Part shown: one piece after another, positions 1 through 5,453 of the stretch
Position numbering within the stretch: position 1 is the first letter of the stretch
Layout of the letters: each line of letters begins with the position of its first letter
Source of the DNA: Globobulimina sp.
Lineage: Eukaryota > Foraminifera > Rotaliida
Assembly: GCA_003354225.1 (NCBI GenBank)
Contig: PIVH01000562.1
Span: 1 to 5,453 of the forward strand
Reading direction: 5' to 3'
DNA length: 5,453 nt
Notes under the pieces: model-generated
The model's input: only the letters and a program-made list of their open reading frames with translations
Database searches by the model: none
Told to the model about the DNA's origin: nothing
Program-made: the position numbers and the translations under genes

Positions 1-67
1 CTTATTTCGTCAAAATAGAGGAATTGAAGAGCACAAGAAATTAGATGTAGTATTTAAAGACTTTTAA
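1..67 (+). CDS. 3' tail of a possible upstream reading frame (partial)
   Basis: The frame beginning at base 2 is open from the left edge for 21 codons and ends in TAA at 65-67. The other two forward frames hit stops by 18 and 44. The visible residues are charged (for example IEEHKKLD near the middle). The stop shares its last A with the ATG of ORF1, giving TAATG. If this is coding, the 67-1485 frame is the middle of three ORFs rather than the first. Twenty-one open codons are too few to establish coding on their own, and the stretch could equally be 5' UTR. I do not recognise a family. Confidence 0.3.
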   Translation, partial: LFRQNRGIEEHKKLDVVFKDF

Positions 68-89
68 TGAGCGTTACATTTAATGAGCG
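63..89 (+). repeat. Short direct repeat TTTAATGAGCG (two copies)
   Basis: The 11-mer TTTAATGAGCG occurs at 63-73 and again at 79-89, offset by 16 bases. The first copy contains the ORF1 ATG. The second contains an ATG at 83 in a different frame that stops after three codons (ATG AGC GAT TAG). The duplication places two identical start contexts next to each other. It may be chance or a small slippage duplication; I see no proven function. Confidence 0.6.
65..69 (+). promoter_or_regulatory. TAATG stop/start junction at the ORF1 start
   Basis: The TAA of the upstream frame (65-67) and the ATG of ORF1 (67-69) share one base. A stop in the ORF1 frame itself at 55-57 means 67 is the first usable ATG. 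The same UAAUG arrangement is known to couple ORF1 and ORF2 translation in the silkworm LINE SART1. A similar role here is inference and depends on the upstream frame being real. Confidence 0.35.
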
Positions 90-1485
90 ATTAGAGTATA
101 AATTATTAGGTGGTCGGCCCGGATTCACCATATACTTTTTTAATACGTGTAAGGATAATTCGAAATACTTACATGACCCGAGAAAGATTGACAAATTATT
201 TTCTAATCTGTGTCCAATTTGGGACAAATTAAAAGTATGGTGCGTCAACCAAGGAAATAAGCATAATTCCGGCGAGAAATATGCAGAGCTATCGTTTGCA
301 TGGGAAGCCGATGAGTATGCCATTGAAGAATCGGGTATTGATAGTTTTGAGATGCTGGTTCTGGCGAAGCGGCAGTTCATTGAGAAAATGGCAGAGTTAC
401 GGAACAGCACAAATCGTGCTTTTATACGTACATTAGGCAAAAACTATAGATTTTGGGTTGAGCGACGCAAATATGACTCCCCGAGATCATTCAAATATGT
501 TTGTAACAACGCGTTTATATCGACCAAATTTAGGGAATCGAAGGCGTTCGAGGATGATATCGCGAGCCAGGAAGCGCTTAGTAAGATCCTTAACGGTTAC
601 AAAGGATTTAAGATTACTTGTGACCGATTTGGGAATGTTACGAAGAATATTAGCGGTGCGCTATGCATTACGTCGTCGGGCAAAATTCCATTGGATTGGT
701 TCAAGAAATCAATTCGATCATTAGCTGGCCAGAGGGTGTATTGGACCGTATTTAAAGAGAAACGTGATATGGAAAAGCGTGAGGTTTGGACGAATGATAA
801 AAAATTGAAGATGTTCAAAGAAATTAAAGTCAACGCCGGTATTAATAGAGGCATTAAATGGTGCTTAGATGATGAAAAAATCAGCGATGAGGTAATGCAA
901 TCACCACGTAAGCAATACCCAACCGATGACGACGGAAACGTTTTTATCAAAACCGCAGCGGCAATGATGGCAGCGCTGAATGGGAATTTGGCGTCGTTTA
1001 CGGAGAGATTGCTGTGTGACACTCGTGAGTTATTACAGCACGAACAGGGAGTGATTAGTGACCAAAATTGCGACGCTGAGGATGTGGAAGACGCAGACTT
1101 GGAAATGGCCGCGCATTTAAACGAGGATCCGTTGGGTGTGAACACCAATGTTCCTGCTGCAAATAATTCAAACTGTAGTGGAGAAGTGATGGGGAGCCAA
1201 TTGAGCGATGATTCGGTGCTAGGTCTTAGCACAAACACTTTCGCCGACCATATTAAGAAAGATCAGGTGGAAAATCTGCAGCGTAGCATCGCTGCAAAAG
1301 GCGGCAAAATTAGCGAGAAAGAAGCCATCCAAATAATGAGTTATTGTAAGTGGAATGGCAATATTGTCGGTGAATTATGTGGAGACAATTCCATTGCGAG
1401 AGTCGATGGCAAAATTAAATTGACGGGGATTGAGAGGTTTAATATGGCTAAAACTCCACAAAAAATCTCATTTGATGGGAATTAG
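67..1485 (+). CDS. LINE ORF1 protein, Gag-like by position, family not recognised
   Basis: This intact 472-codon frame sits directly upstream of, and overlaps, the endonuclease/RT frame. By position it is the ORF1 protein, which in LINEs usually binds element RNA and escorts it to the target. The start at 67 is the first ATG after an in-frame stop at 55-57. I do not recognise a domain. Residues 1-280 look globular, with many aromatics and basics (for example WVERRKYDSPRSFKY at 130-144 and a Lys/Arg-rich stretch at 228-264). An Ala/Met-rich helix-like stretch lies at about 296-312, and residues 332-354 are strongly acidic. An Asn/Ser-rich, probably disordered linker spans 356-392. A more ordered tail at 393-472 includes KKDQVENLQRSIAAKGG. 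Cysteines are scattered (28, 49, 59, 146, 185, 200, 266, 317, 335, 370, 427, 438) with no CX2CX4HX4C knuckle, so RNA binding, if present, uses something else. The stop is TAG at 1483-1485, inside the first codons of ORF2. That the frame is translated is likely; its function is inference. Confidence 0.8.
   Translation: MSVTFNERLEYKLLGGRPGFTIYFFNTCKDNSKYLHDPRKIDKLFSNLCPIWDKLKVWCVNQGNKHNSGEKYAELSFAWEADEYAIEESGIDSFEMLVLAKRQFIEKMAELRNSTNRAFIRTLGKNYRFWVERRKYDSPRSFKYVCNNAFISTKFRESKAFEDDIASQEALSKILNGYKGFKITCDRFGNVTKNISGALCITSSGKIPLDWFKKSIRSLAGQRVYWTVFKEKRDMEKREVWTNDKKLKMFKEIKVNAGINRGIKWCLDDEKISDEVMQSPRKQYPTDDDGNVFIKTAAAMMAALNGNLASFTERLLCDTRELLQHEQGVISDQNCDAEDVEDADLEMAAHLNEDPLGVNTNVPAANNSNCSGEVMGSQLSDDSVLGLSTNTFADHIKKDQVENLQRSIAAKGGKISEKEAIQIMSYCKWNGNIVGELCGDNSIARVDGKIKLTGIERFNMAKTPQKISFDGN
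1475..1485 (+). promoter_or_regulatory. ORF1 stop / ORF2 start overlap
   Basis: ORF2 ATG (1475-1477) precedes ORF1 TAG (1483-1485) within the 11 bases ATGGGAATTAG. A ribosome ending ORF1 would therefore have to step back by a few bases to reinitiate, or shift +1 within the shared open stretch 1424-1485 and make a fusion. No strong +1 shift site is evident. The only homopolymer there is A6 at 1460-1465, which in ORF1 phase reads CAA AAA ATC and would suit a -1 rather than a +1 shift. Reinitiation is the simpler reading. Confidence 0.6.
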
Positions 1486-4400
1486 GGGGGTTTCGCACAT
1501 ATTTTACACCAAACTGTTAAAAAATTATCATGAAGGATTGCCCCAAGCCCCCCATGATATTACGAATACGCTGTGTTGTGGAAATATCTCCTCAAATCCA
1601 AGCACAGTCACTGTTTCAGCAGAGGAGTATCATCAAAATAGCAATGTGGTTCGAAGTGAGATTGTTAACTCATTTCATACATCATGGGATAGTTCAAAAT
1701 CTGGCACAAATTCAAGTAGTGCCAATGGGAACGATGCCTGTGATATTGTTTTAAATCAAAATAACGATTCTATCAATGTTAAAAATGTTTTATTAGAAAA
1801 TGCGTCGAATAATGACATTGGAGCTATTATAAGCGATGAAAATGCCGTTACGAGACGTAATTATTTAAGTAATTACGACAACAATTTATTTTTAGAAGAT
1901 ATTGATGAGAATTGTATACATCGTACAAATTCGAATCAAAATCTGAATGTGAATATCAATTTAAATCATAATCTGAATGAGAATATCGATATTGATCAAA
2001 GTTTGAATGAGAATGAGCGGATTGTTCATAATCTGAATGAGAAAGTCGTTATCAATCATAATCTGAATGACATAATCGATATTAATCCCGCACTGAGCGA
2101 TAAATCCGATGACGCCTTGAGTAAAATTGAAAGTGACAATAAATTGAGAGATGAATACTTATTTGAACGTAAGAATGGTTTATTAATTTGTCAATGGAAT
2201 ATCGATGGATTTACAATGAATATACGCACGCATTTGCATTATATTATTTGTTCGAAGTGTCCAGACATTTTCGTGCTGCAAGAAGCGTATAAATTTTATG
2301 ACGAGAATTGTAGCGATTGGACTGTCCAAATTAAGGGATATAAGTCGATTGGAATGAAGCGGAATGGATACGGCAAGGTTTTAATATTAATACGGGACGG
2401 CATCCACCACGAACGAGTAAATATTAATTTTAGGCACAACAATGATATCGATAAAAGAATCAAGTTATTGCATGGATGTAGCAGTGATGCAGAGACCGAG
2501 AGAGTGAATTTGTTGATGTCTAAATTGTATACCGTCACAGTAAAGATCTATAATAATGACATGAAGCAAGCCTTTGTCATTAACACTTATTATCGCCCAC
2601 AAAATGGATTGCCAAATGGGTCGAATATTAGATTAATAACCCAATATTTTGAGTTATTAGCTAAGAAATCAGATATTCGTAGTCATCCGATCTGGACTGG
2701 CGGCGATTACAATGCTCATAATAATGCATGGTTTGATGGTGAAATTGGATATTCGAAGGCGCAGAAATGCGGCGATTGTTTAGCTGAATGGATATATAAA
2801 AACAAGTGGAATATACTCAACGATGGGCTGCCAACACGAATTAGAAAAGAACAGAGGACGGCGCCGGACGTTGTTATGGTTAATAATAATTCGGCAGCGA
2901 CAGACTGGAAGTACTGGTCAGAGGATTTTAGCGAATTCGATGAGAATCGCTACCTCTCGGATCATCTATGTCTGTTTTCGTATCACAGCGAGGGCGATTT
3001 GTTTGAGAAATCGCCGAATGAGTTTGTGATAAAAACCGGAGAGGATAGAGATTGGGAGAAATGGGAGAGAGAGCTTGGTAGAAATGTCGCAGAATGGAAT
3101 ATAAAATATGGCGACAACATAAATAAGATCATCGATCAGTACTTGGATGTCTATGGAAACGGTAACTGCGATATTAACCGACAGTATTTGTTGGAATATG
3201 GAGGGTTATCGGAGGAGGATATTCTGGAGGCGGTCGATGCTTATTTTAAACAAGTCATTATCGACACATCTATGGAGGTGTTGGGCTTAAGGAAGAGATC
3301 AAAGAGAAAGTCTATGTCATGGATGACGACAGAAATAAGAAACGCTATTTCAAGTTACAAATGTTATCGACAAAGATTTAATTTATTCTCGAAGAAGAAA
3401 AAGAAAATTTGTAAGACGATATTGGAGGAAAAGAAGGCGATTAGGAACAAACTGTGCGAAAATGGGAGAATTGCATGGTTGAGAGATGAAATTAGATCAA
3501 TGGGCAACGAAGGACGTATGCCATGGAAGAAAATAAATGACATCGTTAAGAATGACAAAGCCACCACGGATATGATACCGGTATGGTATAACAAGGATGG
3601 ATCATTAAATGCGATTAAATCCAGCGACAAAGCGAAGAATTATTTGAATTATATCCATAGATTTGATGATGACGAAATGGAGGAGGAAAGGGAGGAAATT
3701 GCAAATAAAAAGGTTGATAAAATTATAAATAAATATAATAAATCAAACAGAATCAAATTTGGGACAGAGAAACATAAACAAGAAGCAATAAAAATGAATT
3801 CGATAATGAGGAGAGAAGAAGTTAAGAAATTGATAATGTCATTTAACAGAAACAAAGCGAGTAACTCCGACAAATCCAACTATGTATTGTTGCAGAGAGG
3901 GATTGATATTTTGGAGGAAGGCCTATATCGTTGTTATAATATCCTCTTTATTATGGGCCTGAGGGTGAAGTCGATGAATGTAAGGGAGATATCATTAATA
4001 TTAAAGTCCGGGAAAGAGGCGAAATATATGGATAGCTATCGGCCCGTAGCGTTGCTGTCAAGTTGCAGCAATCCATTCGATAAATGGATGGCTGGGCGCT
4101 ATCTTACGGGTATTAGAATGCGAATAATTAGATTGAGACACTTTGGATTTATGAAAGGGATCGGTTGTGTGGACACCATCGCGTATTTGGTGGAACTCAT
4201 ATGGAATAACCGAGTTATTCGGAAAGAAATGCATGTCGTATTCATTGATTTTAAGGCTGCGTTTGATACATTACAGCACAAAGTGATTTTGGATTGCATG
4301 GAATTTGATATTGGGATTACAGGATTTGCGCTGAGATATTTGTTTGTGGCATTAGAATATCGATGGGGAAGAGTGAAAGTGTACGGATTTTACAGTGAGT

Positions 4401-5453
4401 GGCGTCAGGATATTTGTGGAGTGCCACAAGGCTGGCCACCGTCACCTGTGATTTTCATATTCTTCACAGTCGAATTCGATGTAATCAATGAGATGGACTT
4501 AGGTTTGGAGTTGATTGGCTATGCAGATGATAATAATTTGGTTTCCAATGGAAGCGTTTCTGGAAACGAGTTGCGGCTCAATTTACAGACTGCGATAGAT
4601 TTAATTACTTATATCGCGAAGAAAAAGAGGTTGTTTCTGCAGCCAAAGAAACAAAATTATATGGTGATTGACGACAAACTGAATAAGAAAAGTCACAAAC
4701 AAATGTACTTCGATCTGACGATGAATGAGAAAATAATCAAGAAGCAATATACGCCGGTTAGATATTTGGGAGTATGGATTGATTGGAATTTGAATTGGCA
4801 GCACCAATACGCGAGCACCATAAGCAACGGACGACGGACATTTATTAATATATATAACAGATACAAACATGCCTCAAGCATGTTAGCTAAGTATCTTATT
4901 AATATATATAAAGCGTTCGTGTTCCCGAAGATCTTATATGCGGCGGAAATATGGTATGCTGAGAAGCATCCATTATCGCCGAAGTTGCAGTCGCTGTATA
5001 ATGATATGATCAGACATTGTAATGGCTCGAATAGAACAAATCCGATCATATGGCAACATGTCCAAATCGGAGAAACGAGTTTGACGCAAATGGCGAAGCA
5101 GAAGAAGTCGACTCTGTGGTCGCGGCTTATCAGATCGCCAGAATCTAATATATTAAGTCAAATAATTAAGGATCGATATTGGTGTAAGTGGAATAAGGAG
5201 AGATTGAGCGACGAGGATCGTTGCTTTGCCGTCTCCCAAAGCACCAAAGGTATAGAAAAAACGCCGAATGAGTGGGATATTACCATTGCAAACGAGATCC
5301 ATAGGAATGGCACGAATGAAACGTGGATGTTCGCGGAGCACGGCCCCGGGGATCAAGGATACAAAAATAAGAACGAGATTGCGAGTAAGTATCGGAGAAA
5401 ATATAAAGGCCGATACCATATTTTTTATGAGTTGTTCGACGAAGCGAAGAGTT
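1475..5453 (+). CDS. LINE ORF2: APE endonuclease-reverse transcriptase polyprotein (3' partial)
   Basis: The frame is open from after a TGA at 1421-1423 to the right edge, giving 1326 complete codons from ATG 1475. That ATG is almost forced: it is the only one before codon 248 (2216), which already lies inside the endonuclease beyond the catalytic Asn. Domain order is: Asn-rich leader with 10-residue repeats (1-236); APE/EEP nuclease (about 237-505) with WNIDG, LQEAY, GGDYNAH and LSDH; linker with basic clusters (about 506-782); RT palm and fingers (about 783-1112) with YRPVALLS, FIDFKAAFD, GVPQG and GYADD; then a thumb with YLGVWID and AFVFPKILYAAEIW, and a C-terminal region that is cut off. 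In this family the nuclease nicks target DNA and the RT primes cDNA synthesis from the nick. No RNase H or terminal zinc knuckle is seen before the edge, but the true C-terminus is missing. ORF2 overlaps ORF1 by 11 bases in the +1 frame, which suggests coupled translation. The leader length and motif B are unusual (separate entries). Confidence 0.95.
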   Translation, partial: MGIRGVSHIFYTKLLKNYHEGLPQAPHDITNTLCCGNISSNPSTVTVSAEEYHQNSNVVRSEIVNSFHTSWDSSKSGTNSSSANGNDACDIVLNQNNDSINVKNVLLENASNNDIGAIISDENAVTRRNYLSNYDNNLFLEDIDENCIHRTNSNQNLNVNINLNHNLNENIDIDQSLNENERIVHNLNEKVVINHNLNDIIDINPALSDKSDDALSKIESDNKLRDEYLFERKNGLLICQWNIDGFTMNIRTHLHYIICSKCPDIFVLQEAYKFYDENCSDWTVQIKGYKSIGMKRNGYGKVLILIRDGIHHERVNINFRHNNDIDKRIKLLHGCSSDAETERVNLLMSKLYTVTVKIYNNDMKQAFVINTYYRPQNGLPNGSNIRLITQYFELLAKKSDIRSHPIWTGGDYNAHNNAWFDGEIGYSKAQKCGDCLAEWIYKNKWNILNDGLPTRIRKEQRTAPDVVMVNNNSAATDWKYWSEDFSEFDENRYLSDHLCLFSYHSEGDLFEKSPNEFVIKTGEDRDWEKWERELGRNVAEWNIKYGDNINKIIDQYLDVYGNGNCDINRQYLLEYGGLSEEDILEAVDAYFKQVIIDTSMEVLGLRKRSKRKSMSWMTTEIRNAISSYKCYRQRFNLFSKKKKKICKTILEEKKAIRNKLCENGRIAWLRDEIRSMGNEGRMPWKKINDIVKNDKATTDMIPVWYNKDGSLNAIKSSDKAKNYLNYIHRFDDDEMEEEREEIANKKVDKIINKYNKSNRIKFGTEKHKQEAIKMNSIMRREEVKKLIMSFNRNKASNSDKSNYVLLQRGIDILEEGLYRCYNILFIMGLRVKSMNVREISLILKSGKEAKYMDSYRPVALLSSCSNPFDKWMAGRYLTGIRMRIIRLRHFGFMKGIGCVDTIAYLVELIWNNRVIRKEMHVVFIDFKAAFDTLQHKVILDCMEFDIGITGFALRYLFVALEYRWGRVKVYGFYSEWRQDICGVPQGWPPSPVIFIFFTVEFDVINEMDLGLELIGYADDNNLVSNGSVSGNELRLNLQTAIDLITYIAKKKRLFLQPKKQNYMVIDDKLNKKSHKQMYFDLTMNEKIIKKQYTPVRYLGVWIDWNLNWQHQYASTISNGRRTFINIYNRYKHASSMLAKYLINIYKAFVFPKILYAAEIWYAEKHPLSPKLQSLYNDMIRHCNGSNRTNPIIWQHVQIGETSLTQMAKQKKSTLWSRLIRSPESNILSQIIKDRYWCKWNKERLSDEDRCFAVSQSTKGIEKTPNEWDITIANEIHRNGTNETWMFAEHGPGDQGYKNKNEIASKYRRKYKGRYHIFYELFDEAKS
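1485..1559 (+). promoter_or_regulatory. Potential RNA hairpin/pseudoknot just after the ORF1 stop
   Basis: TATCATG at 1526-1532 and CATGATA at 1553-1559 are a perfect 7-bp inverted repeat around a 20-base C-rich loop. Separately, G6 followed by TTT (1485-1493) can pair with AAG followed by C6 (1545-1553), giving nine pairs including one G-U. The C-run lies in the hairpin loop and shares only its last base with the hairpin stem. The two helices can therefore nearly coexist as a pseudoknot, or compete. The position immediately 3' of the ORF1 stop fits an element that promotes ORF2 translation. Folding was read by eye and no energy was computed. Confidence 0.4.
1940..2119 (+). repeat. 30-bp in-frame tandem repeat encoding decapeptides
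   Basis: Units start at 1940, 1970, 2000, 2030 and 2060, exactly 30 bp apart and in the ORF2 frame. They encode NLNVNINLNH, NLNENIDIDQ, SLNENERIVH, NLNEKVVINH and NLNDIIDINP (residues 156-205). A decayed sixth unit, ALSDKSDDAL, follows at 2090-2119. The core AATCTGAATGA is conserved in DNA at 1970, 2030 and 2060, with one-base variants at 1940 and two at 2000. Sixteen of the 50 residues in the five clear units are Asn. The units differ enough to be old rather than assembly artefacts. The alternating Asn/aliphatic pattern is unlike the globular parts of ORF2. Confidence 0.9.
2183..2990 (+). other. APE/EEP endonuclease domain of ORF2
   Basis: Residues about 237-505 carry the family motifs in order. 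These are LICQWNIDGF (N242, D244), PDIFVLQEAY (metal-binding E270), GYGKVLILIRDG (core strand), NTYYRPQNG (Y372/Y373), WTGGDYNAHNNAW (D411, N413, H415), APDVVMV (D465) and LSDHLCLF (D496, H497). The N242-E270 spacing of 28 equals that of N68-E96 in human APE1, and D411/N413 match D210/N212 there. The general base pair D496-H497 matches D308-H309. The known role in this family is nicking one target strand to create the primer for reverse transcription. Every residue of the catalytic set I can place is intact. Target specificity cannot be read from the sequence. Confidence 0.93.
2991..3820 (+). other. ORF2 linker with basic, NLS-like clusters
   Basis: Residues about 506-782 join the nuclease and RT. 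RKRSKRK at 606-612 is followed by SMSWMTTEI, which resembles the W-x-T-x-E-I element LINEs carry between the two domains. KKKKK at 640-644 is a second lysine cluster. Both could act as nuclear localisation signals, which is inference. A later stretch (about 728-760) is highly charged and helix-prone, with DDDEMEEEREE followed by Lys-rich sequence. The DNA at 3706-3750 is very A-rich but stays in frame, so it is not a tail or an internal poly(A) remnant. Confidence 0.7.
3821..4810 (+). other. Reverse transcriptase domain of ORF2
   Basis: Residues about 783-1112 hold the RT blocks in order: NRNKASNSD (near 794); KSGKEAKYMDSYRPVALLS (R856); HFGFMKGIGCVDTI; motif A VVFIDFKAAFDTLQH (D925, D931); motif B GVPQGWPPSPVIF (982-994); motif C LIGYADDNNLV (D1018, D1019); motif D-like KKKRLFLQPKKQNYMVI; and motif E VRYLGVWID (near 1097). 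The three catalytic aspartates D925, D1018 and D1019 are present. The family uses element RNA as template and the nicked target as primer. Motif B is odd: Trp and Pro occupy positions that in related elements are usually small or acidic, then Leu. Confidence 0.95.
4811..5453 (+). other. RT thumb and start of ORF2 C-terminal region (truncated)
   Basis: Residues 1113-1326 include YKAFVFPKILYAAEIWY (about 1145-1161), equivalent to the thumb segment LINEs write as YK-x-x-x-x-P-x-L-x-Y-x-x-E-x-W. They continue through LQSLYNDMIRHCNGSNRTNP into a basic helical stretch (AKQKKSTLWSRLIR). This matches the ordinary post-RT sequence of the class. Cysteines are sparse and make no zinc knuckle, and no RNase H start is seen. 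The frame is open when the sequence ends, so a terminal domain may lie beyond. Confidence 0.75.

Larger units (their letters stand above)
1475..2182 (+). other. Long Asn/Ser-rich ORF2 leader before the endonuclease
   Basis: ORF2 residues 1-236 form an Asn-, Ser-, Asp- and Ile-rich stretch with no methionine after M1 and no domain I recognise. Residues 1-30 contain the most hydrophobic/aromatic segment (GVSHIFYTKLLKNY). After that the composition becomes low-complexity (for example SKSGTNSSSANGNDACD near 75-90), ending in decapeptide repeats. In most APE LINEs the nuclease begins near the ORF2 N-terminus, so this extension is long for the class. It is probably disordered. It could be a linker, an interaction region, or the remains of a separate frame fused in. 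That it is coding is supported by an uninterrupted frame of over 230 codons in AT-rich DNA. Confidence 0.75.
1..5453 (+). mobile_element. APE-type non-LTR (LINE) retrotransposon, both ends outside the window
   Basis: Two overlapping same-strand frames cover 67-5453. The second encodes an APE/EEP endonuclease followed by a reverse transcriptase with a YADD centre, an order that is diagnostic of APE-class LINEs. No long terminal repeats, integrase, protease, tyrosine recombinase or RNase H core is seen. I did not assign a clade: the RT motifs mix features of several (FIDFKAAFD, GVPQG, SP, YADD). Neither element end is visible, so there is no poly(A) or microsatellite tail, no 3' UTR and no target-site duplication to define a boundary. 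Both long frames are free of stops and frameshifts, and every endonuclease and polymerase residue I could place is present. This suggests a recently active copy, though activity cannot be read from sequence. Confidence 0.95.

Noticed and set aside
597-1238. 213-codon open frame on the minus strand inside ORF1
   Set aside because: It lies wholly opposite the intact ORF1, its translation is Ser/Leu-rich with no domain, and it fits an antisense shadow.
1424-1485. Programmed frameshift making an ORF1-ORF2 fusion
   Set aside because: A +1 (or -2) shift would be needed, and the only homopolymer, A6 at 1460-1465, is not in a known +1 context. An ATG already exists at 1475, so reinitiation is simpler. 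It is not excluded.
1530-1754. 74-codon plus-strand frame starting within the hairpin region
   Set aside because: It is out of phase with ORF2, which is open throughout and continues into recognisable domains. It shows no motif.
1940-2119. Regular 30-bp repeats considered as a CRISPR array
   Set aside because: The units abut directly with no spacers and encode peptides in the ORF2 frame, in a eukaryotic element.
3706-3750. A-rich stretch considered as a poly(A) tail or element boundary
   Set aside because: It stays in the ORF2 frame and leads directly into conserved RT sequence.
3821-4810. Group II intron or bacterial retron RT
   Set aside because: The RT is fused to an APE endonuclease and preceded by an overlapping ORF1. 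There is no maturase/HNH region or intron RNA domain.
4693-5049. 118-codon and other hydrophobic minus-strand frames across ORF2 (also at 3364-3630, 3649-3879, 4601-4870, 5153-5419)
   Set aside because: Their apparent membrane character comes from reading Lys/Asn/Glu codons backwards. They sit opposite conserved RT and linker sequence and overlap one another.
5100-5453. RNase H domain or terminal zinc knuckle after the RT
   Set aside because: I found no RNase H acidic motif series and no Cys/His cluster before the edge. It may lie beyond the window but cannot be claimed.

Overview
The window is a nearly complete non-LTR (LINE-type) retrotransposon read on the + strand. It runs off both ends of the window. 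Two long, intact, overlapping reading frames fill almost all of it: an ORF1 of 472 codons (67-1485) and an ORF2 that starts at 1475 and is still open at the right edge, with 1326 complete codons visible. ORF2 carries an apurinic-type (APE/EEP) endonuclease followed by a reverse transcriptase with a YADD active site. This is the layout of APE-type LINEs, so the host is a eukaryote. The DNA is moderately AT-rich and the proteins are rich in Asn, Lys and Ile. Nothing in the window identifies the species; a protist or fungus is as far as I would go. All three stop codons appear to be used as stops, so there is no sign of a reassigned code.

Layout: bases 1-67 hold the open tail of a further frame that ends in TAA, overlapping the ORF1 start as TAATG. 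Bases 67-1485 are ORF1, a Gag-like candidate by position that I do not recognise by sequence and that has no CCHC zinc knuckle. Bases 1475-1485 are an 11-nt ORF1/ORF2 overlap, followed by a G6 tract and an inverted repeat that could fold into a hairpin or pseudoknot. Bases 1475-2180 encode an unusually long Asn-rich ORF2 leader of about 236 residues containing a 30-bp/10-residue tandem repeat. Bases 2183-2990 are the endonuclease, about 2990-3820 a basic linker, about 3821-4810 the reverse transcriptase, and 4811-5453 the thumb and start of the C-terminal region. The ORF2 stop, the 3' UTR, any 3' tail and any target-site duplications lie outside the window.

How the parts would work together (family knowledge plus inference): the ORF1 protein would bind element RNA. 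The ORF2 endonuclease would nick the target, and the reverse transcriptase would copy the RNA from the nick (target-primed reverse transcription). The frames are stacked without gaps, so ORF2, and perhaps ORF1, is probably made by coupled termination-reinitiation. All the catalytic residues I can check are present and neither long frame is broken, so this copy looks young or still constrained. The least ordinary parts are the two stop/start junctions, the foldable sequence just after the second one, the repeat-bearing ORF2 leader, and an odd RT motif B.
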